NCBI GenBank assembly: GCA_001599295.1 | Contig: BCGN01000009.1 | Coordinates: 664,413-728,412 of the forward strand | Length of the DNA: 64,000 nucleotides | Reading direction: 5' to 3' | DNA from: Sporopachydermia quercuum | Lineage: Eukaryota > Ascomycota > Sporopachydermiomycetes > Sporopachydermiales > Sporopachydermiaceae | Shown: positions 55,677 to 64,000 of the stretch, one piece after another | Layout: every line of letters begins with the position of its first letter | Numbering within the stretch: the stretch's first letter is position 1 | The notes under the pieces: generated by a model | The model's input: only the letters and a program-made list of their open reading frames with translations | Told to the model about the DNA's origin: nothing | Database searches by the model: none | Program-made: the position numbers and the translations under genes

Positions 55677-57500
55677 ATGGCAGATACTTTTACTTCTACG
55701 GAGAATAAACCCTTAGATTCAAAGTACGTCGATGAAACAGTGAGCTTTGATTCATACAATCTAGACCCAAGGCTATCTCAGTCCTTGGCTAAACTTGGTT
55801 ATGTTCATCCTACATTAATTCAGGCAAATGCTATCCCACTGGCTATTCAAGACAAAAAAGATATCATTGCTAAAGCCAAAACTGGCTCAGGTAAAACTAT
55901 AGCGTATTTGATTCCTATAATTCAAGCTTTACTGGAATCTGAACGTCAATCAAGCGGTACTGATAATGAGAAAGCAACTAAGGCACTTATTTTAGTTCCT
56001 ACAAGAGAATTGAGTGAACAAGTAACGAAAACTATCGAAAGCTTGTTGAAAACATGCGAAAAGGCAATAAAAGTAGTGAATATTGCAAGAAATGTTTCAG
56101 ATTCAGTTCAGAACTCTTTGTTGGCCGAATTTCCTGATATTGTTGTAGCCACCCCCAGCCGAGCTATCAATGGTATCAATTCTTCTTATTTAGAACCAAA
56201 CGATATTCAATTCTTAGTCATTGATGAAGTAGATTTGATTCTCAGTTATGGTTATGAAGACGATTTGAATGGGTTGTCAGAAAGATTACCGCTGAAGAAA
56301 ACTATTCAGACATGGTTAATGAGTGCAACTATCAATGATGATATAACTACATTGAAGAATCAGTTCTGTAGATCTCCAGCTATTATAAAGCTACAAGAAG
56401 ATGAAAACGACACTAACAACCTTGTTCAATACTACTGCAAATGCACCGAGCTTGACAAGTTCTTACTGGCTTATGTGATATATAAACTGGGTCTTGTCAA
56501 AGGTAAGAGTATTATATTCGTTAACGATATTGATAGAGGATACAAGCTCAAGTTGTTTTTTGAACAGTTTGGAATAAGAAGCTGTGTGCTCAATTCTGAA
56601 TTACCTATCAATTCGAGAATACATATAGTTGAAGAGTTCAACAAGCATATATACAATTTGCTTATTGCTACTGATGAGTCTGATTCCCTTGATACAGAAG
56701 AGCAGCCCGAACAAACAGAACAAGCTGAACAGCCAGAACAAATAAAACAAATTGAACAACCAGAGAAAACAGAAAAATCAGAAGAATCAAATGTCTCATC
56801 TACAAAAGGTGCAAAACCTCAACAATCCCACANGGCTAAAAAGTCCAAATCTGAATACGGAGTTTCCCGAGGTGTAGATTTCAAAAACGTGGCTTGCGTA
56901 TTGAACTTCGACCTTCCAACGTCTTCAAGAGCTTATATTCATAGAATTGGAAGAACCGCTAGAGCAGGCAAATCAGGTATGAGTTTATCATTTGTTGTTC
57001 CCAAGGATCAATGGGGAAAACATAAGCAATCATCGGTTGCCACAGCAAGAAAAGATGAAAAAGTATTATCTAGAATAATCAGAACTCAGCAGAAACTAGG
57101 CAATGAGATATTGCCTTATGCTTTTGATATGAAGCAAGTTGAAGGCTTCCGATATAGAATGGAAGATGCTTTCAGAGCTGTGACGAAAGTATCAGTGAGA
57201 GAAGCAAGAGTGAAGGAGATTAAGAATGAGATTATTACATCCGAGAAGCTCAAGCGTCATTTTGAAGAAAATCCCAGCGATTTAGCTAATTTACGTCATG
57301 ATAAGGAAGTCCATCCTACAAGAGTTCAACCTCATATGAAGAGAGTTCCTGATTATTTACTGCCTGCTGGAGCACAGTCTACTAAGAAGATTGGATTTGT
57401 TCCTTTCCATAAGAACGGTGGTAAGCATAAAGTGAAGAAAGGTGGTAGAAAAGGGAGAAGTAGGAAAGCCGATCCTCTGAAGTCCTTCAAGGGTAAATGA
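55677..57500 (+). CDS. DBP9: DEAD-box RNA helicase Dbp9, ribosome biogenesis
   Basis: 607 residues from ATG 55677, single exon. Dbp9 acts in early 60S assembly in the nucleolus. Q motif F-D-S-Y-N-L-D...T-L-I-Q; motif I A-K-T-G-S-G-K-T; motif Ia P-T-R-E-L; motif II is D-E-V-D, the form typical of Dbp9, followed by [11 protein letters not shown]; motif III S-A-T; motif [12 protein letters not shown]. Between motifs IV and V an insertion (about residues 340-395) carries E-Q-P-E-Q/E-Q-A-E-Q repeats and lysines, at the place where Dbp9 proteins normally have a charged insert before V-S-R-G-V-D-F. The tail is Lys/Gly/Arg-rich. One N near residue 386. Confidence 0.95.
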   Translation: MADTFTSTENKPLDSKYVDETVSFDSYNLDPRLSQSLAKLGYVHPTLIQANAIPLAIQDKKDIIAKAKTGSGKTIAYLIPIIQALLESERQSSGTDNEKATKALILVPTRELSEQVTKTIESLLKTCEKAIKVVNIARNVSDSVQNSLLAEFPDIVVATPSRAINGINSSYLEPNDIQFLVIDEVDLILSYGYEDDLNGLSERLPLKKTIQTWLMSATINDDITTLKNQFCRSPAIIKLQEDENDTNNLVQYYCKCTELDKFLLAYVIYKLGLVKGKSIIFVNDIDRGYKLKLFFEQFGIRSCVLNSELPINSRIHIVEEFNKHIYNLLIATDESDSLDTEEQPEQTEQAEQPEQIKQIEQPEKTEKSEESNVSSTKGAKPQQSHXAKKSKSEYGVSRGVDFKNVACVLNFDLPTSSRAYIHRIGRTARAGKSGMSLSFVVPKDQWGKHKQSSVATARKDEKVLSRIIRTQQKLGNEILPYAFDMKQVEGFRYRMEDAFRAVTKVSVREARVKEIKNEIITSEKLKRHFEENPSDLANLRHDKEVHPTRVQPHMKRVPDYLLPAGAQSTKKIGFVPFHKNGGKHKVKKGGRKGRSRKADPLKSFKGK

Positions 57501-58557
57501 GATTAAGAGGCTAATGGAGGTGAATGAAAGATAGCAGCAAGGCAGAATAGTAGAAATTAGTAATGAGAGTGTAAATCGTTTACAGAGTGGGAGCATTTAT
57601 GGTAGAGTTTACAGCAGAATGTAATAAATACATAAGATATGTTGTGAATAGTAGATCGTGAATGATAGTAATAGTAAGAAATGGTTGTATTATATTTAAG
57701 TGTGATATACTACGTACTAATATTCTAGCTATCAGTAGTAGAATATGGAACTACTAAAAGAGAACAGAACTTAAGAGAACAGAATTTTCAGTATACTAGT
57801 ATTAGTAATGGGAATATTGACATAGATTAATATTACATCCTTTGATACATTGCTAATATTGTCACTGATAAAATCAGACTAAACCAACAAGAATCAGATA
57901 AAATAGTTATAAGCAAGCATAAGATAGAATCATATGAACGTAGAGGTTAAACTGCCATATTTGATTTTAAAGCTCTATTATTTAAAGAAGTAGGCTAATC
58001 CATTCTATGTAGTCTGAATTTAAGAATTTAGGGAATCAAACCACTAACTAGCTATTATTGCTGCTGTTGCCGTAGTTCCTAAGAGAGATAACCCATTGAC
58101 GAGAATTGAGAAAAAAATAAGTATAAGTATAACAGTGTAAATAACCAAACAAACAACAACGATTGTTTAAGTATTGTCAAAATATGAACCCAGAAAAAAT
58201 TAGGAATTAGCATGAAAAATTACTGACAATTGGATGCCAGATCATTAATGAGAATAGCAAAAGTAGCAATTAGCAAGTAATAAGTAATAAGCACTAACTA
58301 ATAAGTAATAAGTAATAGTAAGCCAATATAGTACAATATAAGTTTATGCTGTAAGTCCCTTTGAGAGTAAAATAATTGGTAAGCATGTGAGTGATTCTTA
58401 TTAACAGATAGTAAGATAATAACAACACAGTAGCAACAGTAATAGGAAAGTAGAAACTCTATTGATCATTCATAAAAATCTCCTCTATTCATTCATTTGC
58501 ATATAAATATAATCATAGATAAATTTCCTACTCTCCTGCTCCCTGCTTTCTTCCTCC
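57501..58557. other. Convergent spacer
   Basis: 1.06 kb between the DBP9 and COQ11 stops. There is a short tandem AATAAGT tract at about 58275-58320; otherwise nothing. Confidence 0.6.
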
Positions 58558-60119
58558 TCAAGCATAGTCAGGTGCCAATCTTTCAATCTGCTCTAATGTA
58601 ATAACTCCTGTAGCCAAATCGTCTTCCAGCGCTTGCAAAGCTATTGCTGCAACAGATTGACTACTCAACGGACGTTTAATCACACCATCAACTCCTAGAA
58701 ATCCTAATGGCCCATTCTTATTGAAAACAGTCTTACCAATAGTAGCAACTGTTGAAATTCCTGTAGCCACTTGAGTTCTAATACTATCAAAGTTCTCTTG
58801 CTCGTCATACATAAAACCAGGTCTCAGGAAGACAGACCGAAGAGACTGTAGAGTGCTCAATTGCTTCTCAGCTTCAAGCTTACTGTTGATATATTCAGGT
58901 AGAAATCTGCTCACTGCTGTATCAGCAGAAATATATAAAAAAGGCTTCTTGGGTCCATTTGGTTCAATAGTATTAGCAAATTCCTTTGCAAGAATAACTG
59001 CTGATTCAGTATTGATTTTCCGATAGGAGCTGGTCACAGTCTTCTTCATAGGATCAGAGCCATTAACCAATTGGCATAGATAGCTTGATGCAGCCGAAGC
59101 AACAAGAGCAGCAGGGGAAGAAGAGGACGAGTTGAGAATTGATTTATAATCGCTTTCCAGAAGGATTCCCATTGAATGGACAACAGCATCAGTCTCTTGT
59201 AGATGTTGATGATAAGTATCCGGTTTGAAGATATCACCAGATTGCCATGAGACTTTTTCCAGCCATGAAATGTCACCGATCTTAGATGTGCTGATGTTGA
59301 TATCTGGCATCTGCCCTTTACGGCTATAGTATGTTAGTAGAAGAAGAGGGAGAAGGAAAGAGAGAAGAAAAAGAGAAGAGGGAAGTATGACAGAATGAAT
59401 TAATCATCAAGAACTGCTGTCCTGCTAACTATTGATAGCCTATCTTCTATCAATAGACCTTTCGGATTCATTCTTAGTAAAACAGTGGTATAACTGTTTA
59501 GCAAGACAAATAATCCCATTTCAATTGCTTCTCACACTGAATATTGTACCCGTTCTTCTCGTAGTTTTTACAGTTAATCTACTATGCAGTATCCTGTTTC
59601 AGCCATTGAATCTGACCTGATATATTCTCAATAGCTGACGACCATATCAATTAAACCAGTTCAGAAAAAAAAATTATGCCAGACAGCAAATGAGCATAAA
59701 AGCAGGAAAGTTAGGGATAGGCGACACTGTAAGGTCATCGATCACCTTTCTAGCTCGTTATGTTCATATTAATTCCTCTGACGATAGTATAATATATACG
59801 GTAAAGTAAATTTAAGCACTTTCAGCTGTTTTATCATAAAAACAGGTTTTCTTTTCTTCTTGCTATTAATTCTATCATTCTTCATTCCTTATTCCATCAT
59901 TCATTTGATCGATCGATCACTATGCTTACCTAATAGATGTCACATTCCAACCTTTAGAAACAGCTCTTTGACAGATTCTTTTACCTGTTGATGATAATTG
60001 GTTAATATTCTAAAGATACAAGCATCAGAAACATCTATCAACAGCTTCTGCTGCCATCTCAGCTCATAATCTATCATACCTAAGAAACCTGCTCCTCCAA
60101 ATACTACAAGATTGGGCAT
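58558..60119 (-). CDS. COQ11: Coq11-like mitochondrial NAD(P)-binding SDR protein, three exons
   Basis: Exons 60080-60119, 59930-59984 and 58558-59323 sum to 861 nt, 286 residues (yeast YLR290C/Coq11 277). The introns are 95 and 606 nt. Donors are GTATGA and GTAAGC; the large intron ends CTACTAACATACTATAG. Exon 1 gives M-P-N-L-V-V-F-G-G-A-G-F-L-G, the Rossmann glycine motif; exon 2 gives K-R-I-C-Q-R-A-V-S-K-G-W-N-V-T-S-I; exon 3 continues with W-Q-S-G-D-I-F-K-P and D-A-V-V-H-S-M-G-I-L-L. Atypical short-chain dehydrogenase related to NDUFA9; in yeast it belongs to the coenzyme Q synthome. The large frame in exon 3 lacks the cofactor-binding motif without the two small exons. Confidence 0.92.
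59324..59929 (-). other. COQ11: COQ11 intron 2, 606 nt
   Basis: Donor GTAAGC (59924-59929) and branch TACTAAC beside the TAG acceptor. It is five to six times longer than the other short introns in the window. It contains a GATCGATCGATC stretch near 59908. No RNA gene was identified by eye. Confidence 0.8.
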
Positions 60120-61706
60120 TTTTCTCAATAGATTAACCGCCGTAGTTCGGCACAGATATGTGTGTTCTTACAATAAAATCAGTACAGTTGAGCCTTCTAT
60201 TGTGGGAATAAATAGAAGGCAAGTTTGCAATATTCGATGAATATATTTCTTGCTTCGTTAGTTGGTAGAAAGTCGAGATATCTCTATTGATTGCAGTGAT
60301 TGAGTGATTGATAGGCCTGTAATAGGCAATTGACAAACAGGCTTACAGAAACTGATTATAGCCTGCGGTAATGGATACCTTAGGGATAGCAAACAGACAA
60401 CTAATATAACCTTTTTTTTCAACCTAACTCACCCTGATTCCGTTTTGCTTTGTAGTTGCTGGAATCTGGTGAACAGTTTGTCAGTTCTTTCATCACCTGA
60501 GCAGAGCAGTTTGAATGGTGAAAGGAAAAGTAAAAGGAAGAGAAAACGAGAGATGATGGATCATAGAATTAGGGTTAAGGTTGGGGTGCTTTTACATGAA
60601 AAAGATTGAGTCTGAAAAGGAAGGTCTAAGTGAGTTAGCANGAAGAGGTGGAGATTGAAAGAGATTTGATACTATGATGAGTGGGGTATGTTAGAGTGTG
60701 ATTCTGGGATGATTCGGTGGAACAAATTGAAAGAGTTAGAGATAATGGTAGGAAAACTCAGATTACGGGCAGGGGTATGTTATTGAAGGAAAAGAAGAAA
60801 AAGAAACGGGTGTAAGCGAAGGGTACTAAAGTTTGAGAATTGTGCCATAGAATAGAAACTTAAATTCCCGTAAGCTTCATTGGTGATACATGCCTAATTG
60901 ATCGGAATAAATAAATATACATGAAAAGTATAAAATTTTGTTAATAAATCTGTTAAATGACAACAGACAAAGCAATTGAAAGGTACCATTTAAAGAGTAG
61001 AGAACAATAGAGTTATTATGCTTTTGTTTTACCGCTTCACCCAAAGAGCACTTAACGTTCCAAACTTTACATAGACATTGCATAACTTGCCAAACCTAAA
61101 ACTGTATCTATATCTTACTTCTCATATCACCACTACTTATGTTACGANAATTTCTCTCTAAACAGCAGTAAGACAAACTAGTAAAAATAATTCAACGTAT
61201 TCAGTAATTTCAGGTTATTTTACTCCATTAGCAGGTAAATTTGGTCAGAAAATTTACATCATCACCATCTTTAATAAGCTTCAGATGACTATGCACCATT
61301 CTGCATCATAATGCATCATCTCAACTCAATCTCACATGTTCCACTTCCCACATCGAGGAGATCTCTTCATCCTTTCACCAGTCACTATTACTATTAAGAC
61401 TATGATGAAAATAGGCAAACGATAAGCACTTTAGAACAAATAGGTGCGAAAATTAAGGAAAAAACGATTTCTTTTACCTTGACTATCTTGATTGTTTTGT
61501 TTGATCAAATCAACTCGCAAGCAGGCGGTCAGATACACATGNATAGATGGCTGCTGTCTATGCTTGATAGTTCTCTTGTATCTGCCTTGTAATTNTTACT
61601 ATTTAGCATTACTAGTCCTATCTTTACCAATAGTCAGGGCAACTGTTATTGTATAAATTACATTGACCTTAAACTGAAATCATCATCCTACAACCGACTC
61701 TTTAAA
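60120..61706. other. Divergent promoter region of COQ11 and BEM4
   Basis: 1.6 kb without a supported gene. TTAGGGTTAAGGTTGGGG at 60569-60586 resembles yeast Tbf1-type (TTAGGGTT) sites. CTTAAAC lies about 40 bp before BEM4. Four Ns. Confidence 0.5.
60569..60586 (+). promoter_or_regulatory. Tbf1-like TTAGGGTT element
   Basis: TTAGGGTTAAGG followed by TTGGGG. Tbf1 binds TTAGGG repeats in many yeast promoters; the role here is inferred only. Confidence 0.3.
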
Positions 61707-63611
61707 ATGTCTCAAACCAGTGCCATTGCAGAAACCAATTTAAAGCTTCTGCCTTACTTCCAAAGCATAGCACCGTCATCATCATGCTCATTTGATGAAA
61801 GCACCATTGAAAAGTTTGAAATTGAACTGGAAACCTTGGGAAACTTGCTAAGAGAAGAGGACAATAGATCTCACAATTTGATACCTCAATTGATTGAACA
61901 GTGCATAGAAACTGCTGTGTTCTGCAGTGAAACGATTGCCAATGGTGTTGCTGACATCAACTTCAAGCCGTATGTTGATTTGGCTATGAGCAGCTTGAGA
62001 GTGCTCTGCAATGCAGCTGCTTATAACGAAAGAAATAGAGACATTCTAGAGAAACATCTACAAAAAGATCAGCAGTTTGGTAAGGCCCTTCTNTGGATTT
62101 ATTCTCAGGATGTGTCAACCAGTAACACCATCACTGAGGCCATCAACGAGGTATGCGATAGAGTAACTGTACTATTAAAAAACTATTCATTAGATTCGAA
62201 GCAGCGAGGGAAAACCATTGGCGGATTCTTTATTCCCATTTTGAATCATTATATTTCAAGATTTCAGTATAACGCAGAAGAAAAAAACATAGATGAGATT
62301 TTGTTAGGGGTAGAGCTACTAAGCGGAATACAAGAAGACAGAGGATCTGACATAACCAGCCAAAGTATTCTAATATTGGTTGAACTGTTTGATAGGACAT
62401 TAGACGTTAAAAATGGTGATTTAACAAGCACTGACGAAGAATTACAGGATGAAACGTTTGAAATACTATTAGTATTAACTAAGTTCATCGAACATCTATC
62501 AACTTCATATTACTATACATTTGAAACATGTCCTTCTAACGTGATTCAAGAGAATCTGTTTAGGATTCTGGCCAAGCTTGAAAATTTTTCATCACAGCGA
62601 AATATGCTTAGGTATAACAGAAGTGTTTTGGCTATTATTGGTGGAATCTCTGCTAATATTGAGAATAGTAACATCGAAGACAGGAGCTTGGCTATTGGGT
62701 ATATTGATGATAAGCATAATGGATATGTCAGTTCAGCCGCTATGACAATTCTGTCGAATTCAATATCCAATTCTGAAAGTAAAGATGCTGTTATTGGTTT
62801 ATTAGAAACGACTAATGTGGCATCAGAGTCTAGCTTGAATAATGATACTAATAATGGCGTCATACAAAGAATAGTGGCTGCGGGAGAGACGTTCAAAGAT
62901 CCAGTACTGTTGCAATCATATTTCCATTTATTGAAGAATACTCTCACTTTTGACACTATAAATGCTCTGGAGTCTCAGAAAATACAGGATTCTTTGTTAG
63001 CAGCTATAGAAACGTGCATGTTCAATATGAAGTACTACGGTGGATTAGGAGCATTATTGAACAGCTTTCTAAAGAAAATGGTAGCGATTGGCAATAAGAA
63101 AGTTATCACGATCTTGATTAGGAATCCTAAGTTTGACTCTGGTGTTTTAGACAATCCTAATTTCGACGAAAGCTTCATTGATATCGAATGCTTGCTGATC
63201 AATAAATTGGTGATCTTTTCTAAAGGTGCTACATCCTCAAGACTAACTGAAGAGCTTGTGTTCAAGAAATTGTTGAGGCAGTTTATTCCTCAATTGGGAA
63301 ATGCAGATACACTTTCCAANGACCCGCAGGGAGCACTTTTGCTGTTTGAATTTACCAAAACACTAGGAGTTCTCGTTGCTGACAGAAACATTAGAGAAGG
63401 GCTGCTGGAGACGTCAGAGAAGGAATTGACAGATTTCCTCAGTAAAATGTACAGAGTTTCACAGGATATGATACCCAATGATGGAAATCCTAGTAAAGCG
63501 TCTTTTAATACAATATTCGCTAACAATTTGCGGTTTATTGCTGGAAATATACTTGAAAGTTGTGTGCTTGAAACTATCAAAGGATTATGTAATCAGATAT
63601 TGAGGAGTTAA
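61707..63611 (+). CDS. BEM4: Bem4-like armadillo/SmgGDS-type Rho regulator
   Basis: 634 residues from ATG 61707, single exon; Saccharomyces Bem4 has 633. The protein is helical throughout with armadillo-like repeats, e.g. L-R-V-L-C-N-A-A-A-Y-N near residue 100 (the N of A-x-Y-N-x-x-N-R is typical of SmgGDS/Bem4), and a conserved-looking end with D-P-Q-G-A-L-L-L-F-E-F-T-K-T-L-G-V-L. Bem4 binds Rho-type GTPases (Rho1, Cdc42) and Tus1 and links polarity to MAPK signalling. The call is based on length, repeat type and remembered motifs. Two Ns lie in frame and do not break it. Confidence 0.8.
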   Translation: MSQTSAIAETNLKLLPYFQSIAPSSSCSFDESTIEKFEIELETLGNLLREEDNRSHNLIPQLIEQCIETAVFCSETIANGVADINFKPYVDLAMSSLRVLCNAAAYNERNRDILEKHLQKDQQFGKALXWIYSQDVSTSNTITEAINEVCDRVTVLLKNYSLDSKQRGKTIGGFFIPILNHYISRFQYNAEEKNIDEILLGVELLSGIQEDRGSDITSQSILILVELFDRTLDVKNGDLTSTDEELQDETFEILLVLTKFIEHLSTSYYYTFETCPSNVIQENLFRILAKLENFSSQRNMLRYNRSVLAIIGGISANIENSNIEDRSLAIGYIDDKHNGYVSSAAMTILSNSISNSESKDAVIGLLETTNVASESSLNNDTNNGVIQRIVAAGETFKDPVLLQSYFHLLKNTLTFDTINALESQKIQDSLLAAIETCMFNMKYYGGLGALLNSFLKKMVAIGNKKVITILIRNPKFDSGVLDNPNFDESFIDIECLLINKLVIFSKGATSSRLTEELVFKKLLRQFIPQLGNADTLSXDPQGALLLFEFTKTLGVLVADRNIREGLLETSEKELTDFLSKMYRVSQDMIPNDGNPSKASFNTIFANNLRFIAGNILESCVLETIKGLCNQILRS

Positions 63612-64000
63612 CATGGGCACAGGAGACGATACTAATGAATAAATGATGATGTGATATTATATTATTAATGCAAAGTAATACATGATTATGTAACCATATG
63701 ACATGTAACGTAGAATAGCAAGTGAACATCATATCTGCAAGTACGTAATCACTTAGTAAGCTGATTATAANAGCCATTTACGTCGATATTTTACCGAAAA
63801 TATCACCATTTTGTTCCATATAAAACCTTATAGTCAACCCTCTAGCTAATCCTTTCTTCGCCATACCTTCTGATGATATAATCACAAAACCCACCTTCTA
63901 CTAAGTTACCCTCCTCACGAACCGTAGGCACAAACCACAAAATTCACTTCTCATCACAATAACTAGCTGATAACAGGTATCCTTCCTTTTCTTCCTATCC
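63612..64000. other. Spacer after BEM4 to window end
   Basis: 389 bp of AT-rich DNA, one N. No gene recognised. Confidence 0.55.

Overview
The window is nuclear DNA of a budding yeast (Saccharomycotina). Evidence: an intron-bearing tRNA-Phe of the yeast type, GTATGT/GTAAGT donors with TACTAAC-like branch sites close to the acceptor, GPI-anchored Ser/Thr-rich wall proteins, and a set of recognisable yeast orthologues (IQG1, CDC7, DOA1, ETR1, MZM1, DBP9, COQ11, BEM4, ZRC1, NPC2). CTG falls at conserved leucine sites (IQG1, ETR1), so this is not a CTG-to-Ser yeast. The DNA is AT-rich. The notable genome-level trait is intron content: reading through frames and phases I reconstruct 17 spliceosomal introns in 9 of about 20 protein genes, far above Saccharomyces. 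This points to an intron-richer yeast lineage; the exact genus cannot be fixed from the sequence. About 40 isolated single Ns are scattered over genes and spacers.

Layout. 1-2.6 kb: 3' part of a large mucin-like GPI wall protein. 4.1-10.6 kb: IQG1 (IQGAP), whose last exon lies beyond a 1.16 kb intron. 12-12.6 kb: small GPI wall protein. 15.1-16.5 kb: four-exon Adh6-type alcohol dehydrogenase. 18.4-20.2 kb: kelch-type gene with a frame break. 20.5-21.8 kb: DMT transporter. 23.2-25.4 kb: DOA1. 26.3-27.1 kb: Bim1/X325-type copper-binding GPI protein. 28.6-29.1 kb: MZM1. 30-31.2 kb: ETR1. 31.5-32 kb: NPC2-like. 32.6-33.2 kb: coiled-coil protein. 33.6 kb: tRNA-Phe(GAA). 34.2-37.1 kb: four-exon CDC7 with a very long N-terminal extension. 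38.2-38.9 kb: p24/Erp protein. 39.3-40.8 kb: three-exon ZRC1. 42.9-43.5 kb: two-exon CBS-domain protein. 43.5-48.3 kb: 4.7 kb without a gene. 48.3-50.2 kb: Gac1/Gip2-type PP1 glycogen-targeting subunit. 51.5-53.3 kb: four-exon Mn/Fe-type CDF transporter. 55.7-57.5 kb: DBP9. 58.6-60.1 kb: three-exon COQ11. 61.7-63.6 kb: BEM4.

The genes form no operon or obvious biosynthetic cluster; it is ordinary yeast core genome. Loose functional themes are polarity/cytokinesis (IQG1, BEM4), mitochondrial function (MZM1, ETR1, COQ11), and metal handling (copper-type X325 protein, zinc CDF, manganese-type CDF within 27 kb). The themes may be chance. I found no phage-like, viral or transposon-derived element and no convincing novel multi-gene system. 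The points most worth checking are the intron-rich gene models, the Bim1-like protein, the CDC7 extension, the broken kelch gene, a recurrent TTTAAGGTTT promoter motif and the 4.7 kb empty stretch.
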